17,500 bases of DNA, taken from assembly GCA_963170055.1 (NCBI GenBank), contig CAUJGJ010000208.1:1193574-1211073 (forward strand). The letters are read 5' to 3'. Under the pieces are notes generated by a model. The model had not been told where the DNA came from, ran no database searches, and worked only from the letters and a program-made list of their open reading frames with translations. Origin of the DNA: Halisarca cf. caerulea (taxonomy: Eukaryota; Porifera; Demospongiae; Chondrillida; Halisarcidae). The translations under genes and the position numbers were made by a program. Shown piece by piece: positions 16,548-17,500 of the stretch (its first letter is position 1; each line of letters starts with the position of its first letter).

Positions 16548-17290
16548 CAATGAAGCCTCTGTAATCTGACATCTCTCTAGTCTGACATTCTCTCTAGTCC
16601 GACATTCTCTCTAGTCCGACATTCTCTCTAGTCCGACATTCTCTCTAGTCCGACATTCTCTCTAGTCCGACATTCTCTCTAGTCCGACATTCTCTCTAGT
16701 CCGACATTCTCTCTAGTCTGACATTCTCTCTAGTCCGACATTCTCTCTAATCCGACATTCTCTCTAATCCGACATTCTCTCTAATCTGGCCATCTCTCTA
16801 GTCCGACATTCTCTCTAGTCTGACATTCTCTCTAGTCCGACATTCTCTCTAGTCCGACATTCTCTCTAGTCCGACATTCTCTCTAGTCCGACATTCTCTC
16901 TAGTCCGACATTCTCTCTAGTCCGACATTCTCTCTAGTCCGACATTCTCTCTAATCCGACATTCTCTCTAATCTGGCCATCTCTCTAGTCCGACATTCTC
17001 TCTAGTCTGACATTCTCTCTAGTCCGACATTCTCTCTAGTCCGACATTCTCTCTAGTCCGACATTCTCTCTAGTCCGACATTCTCTCTAGTCCGACATTC
17101 TCTCTAGTCCGACATTCTCTCTAATCCGACATTCTCTCTAATCTGGCCATCTCTCTAGTCCGACATTCTCTCTAGTCCGACATTCTCTCTAGTCCGACAT
17201 TCTCTCTAGTCTGGCCATCTTATGAGGTACATTCATCATGCTTGAGTACGGAAAGAGTCACTCTGTTATCCGACCCACTAATCCACCCTT
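16548..17290. mobile_element. Pogo-like MITE remnant expanded by a 17-bp array
   Basis: The left end CAATGAAGCCTCTGTAATC then TGACA follows TA (16546-16547) and is a near-consensus terminus. After the array the sequence continues as GGCCATCTTATGAGGTAC and a GAGTCACTCTG segment, the internal order of the family (compare 7640-7690 and 8440-8500). A clean right terminus is not visible; the element fades before the CA tract at 17293, so that border is approximate. Confidence 0.65.
16565..17216. repeat. Minisatellite, 17-bp unit, about 38 copies, with higher-order blocks
   Basis: The unit is CATTCTCTCTAGTCCGA. Variant units (TAATCC, TAATCTGG, AGTCTGA) recur in the same order: AATCTGGCC lies at 16783, 16970 and 17140, spaced 187 and 170 bp, which are 11 and 10 units. 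This shows duplication of blocks of 10-11 units. Pyrimidine runs dominate one strand. It is not a CRISPR array, because no spacers separate the units. Confidence 0.96.
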
Positions 17291-17500
17291 GCCCACACAC
17301 ACACACACACATACAGCACACACATATAGTACCCATTTAAATATAATTACATATTATATTTATACACTACACAATATATCTACGTATATACAATGTAATG
17401 TAAAAACATGTTGAATACAGTATCAACTAGTATATAATTGTACATTTAGCACATACAGTGAAGTTTGTATTCTGATGCATAATGAGCCATAAATATGTGT
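17291..17500 (+). repeat. Large repeat unit, copy 3, cut by window end
   Basis: After a 19-bp CA tract, the stretch from about 17313 (CACACATATAGTACCC) to the window end follows copy 1 (15166-15345) almost base for base, including AACTAGTATATAATTG and GTTTGTATTCTGATGC. The left part of the unit, before the CA tract, is missing. The right end is beyond the window. Confidence 0.88.

Noticed and set aside
16565..17216. CRISPR-like array
   Set aside because: 17-bp units are directly contiguous with no unique spacers, in an animal-type sequence: a plain tandem minisatellite.

Overview
This is a nuclear, gene-poor, repeat-dominated window from an animal genome, most likely a marine invertebrate. 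A demosponge is my best guess, from the mix of very long (CA)n tracts, short TA-flanked DNA elements and arrays built from them; nothing here proves the taxon. I see no host protein gene, no tRNA or rRNA and no bacterial signal. The only convincing coding sequence is the 3' part of a non-LTR-type reverse transcriptase.

Layout. 1-793: two long (CA)n tracts around a short unique spacer. 1146-2548: three short pogo/Tigger-like non-autonomous elements (MITEs) with TA target duplications; the first contains a 16-copy ~31-bp array. 2620-5120: a fourth such element carrying a 33-bp array, split by a 1.9-kb 5'-truncated retrotransposon (2712-4592) whose ORF runs open to 4454. 5332-5868: a MITE with an eight-copy 54-bp array. 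6074-6815: three MITEs end to end, sharing single TA dinucleotides at their junctions; the first holds a 17-bp array. 6910-7276: an element of a different class, with CAGGCCCGTAGCCAGG-type ends and a 5-bp duplication. 7581-9432: a dense train of pogo-like MITEs, including a 75-bp palindromic one. 9946-10156: a stray copy of a repeat family that returns at the right end. 10461-10717: (GT)n with an ideal G-quadruplex motif. 10895-13644: three array-bearing MITE-derived loci (54-bp x14, 75-bp x5, ~61-bp x~19). 13881-14766: a (CA)n tract split by a hAT-like MITE with a perfect 8-bp target duplication. 14850-17500: three copies of a large repeat unit with an internal (CA)n tract; copy 2 is broken by a second hAT-like MITE and then by a pogo-like element carrying a ~38-copy 17-bp array.

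The unifying theme is that nearly every minisatellite here (periods 17, 17, 31, 33, 54, 54, 61 and 75 bp) lies inside, or is bounded by, the ends of an element of the CAGTGRAACCTC type with TA at its borders. Several array units contain the terminal repeat itself. The window therefore looks like a place where TcMar/pogo-type MITEs repeatedly seed tandem arrays, some with higher-order structure, at an early stage of satellite birth. The order of several insertions can be read directly: retrotransposon into array, hAT MITEs into (CA)n and into the large repeat.

Many long open frames exist, but they are by-products of (CA)n and of arrays whose period is a multiple of three. They are rejected as genes.
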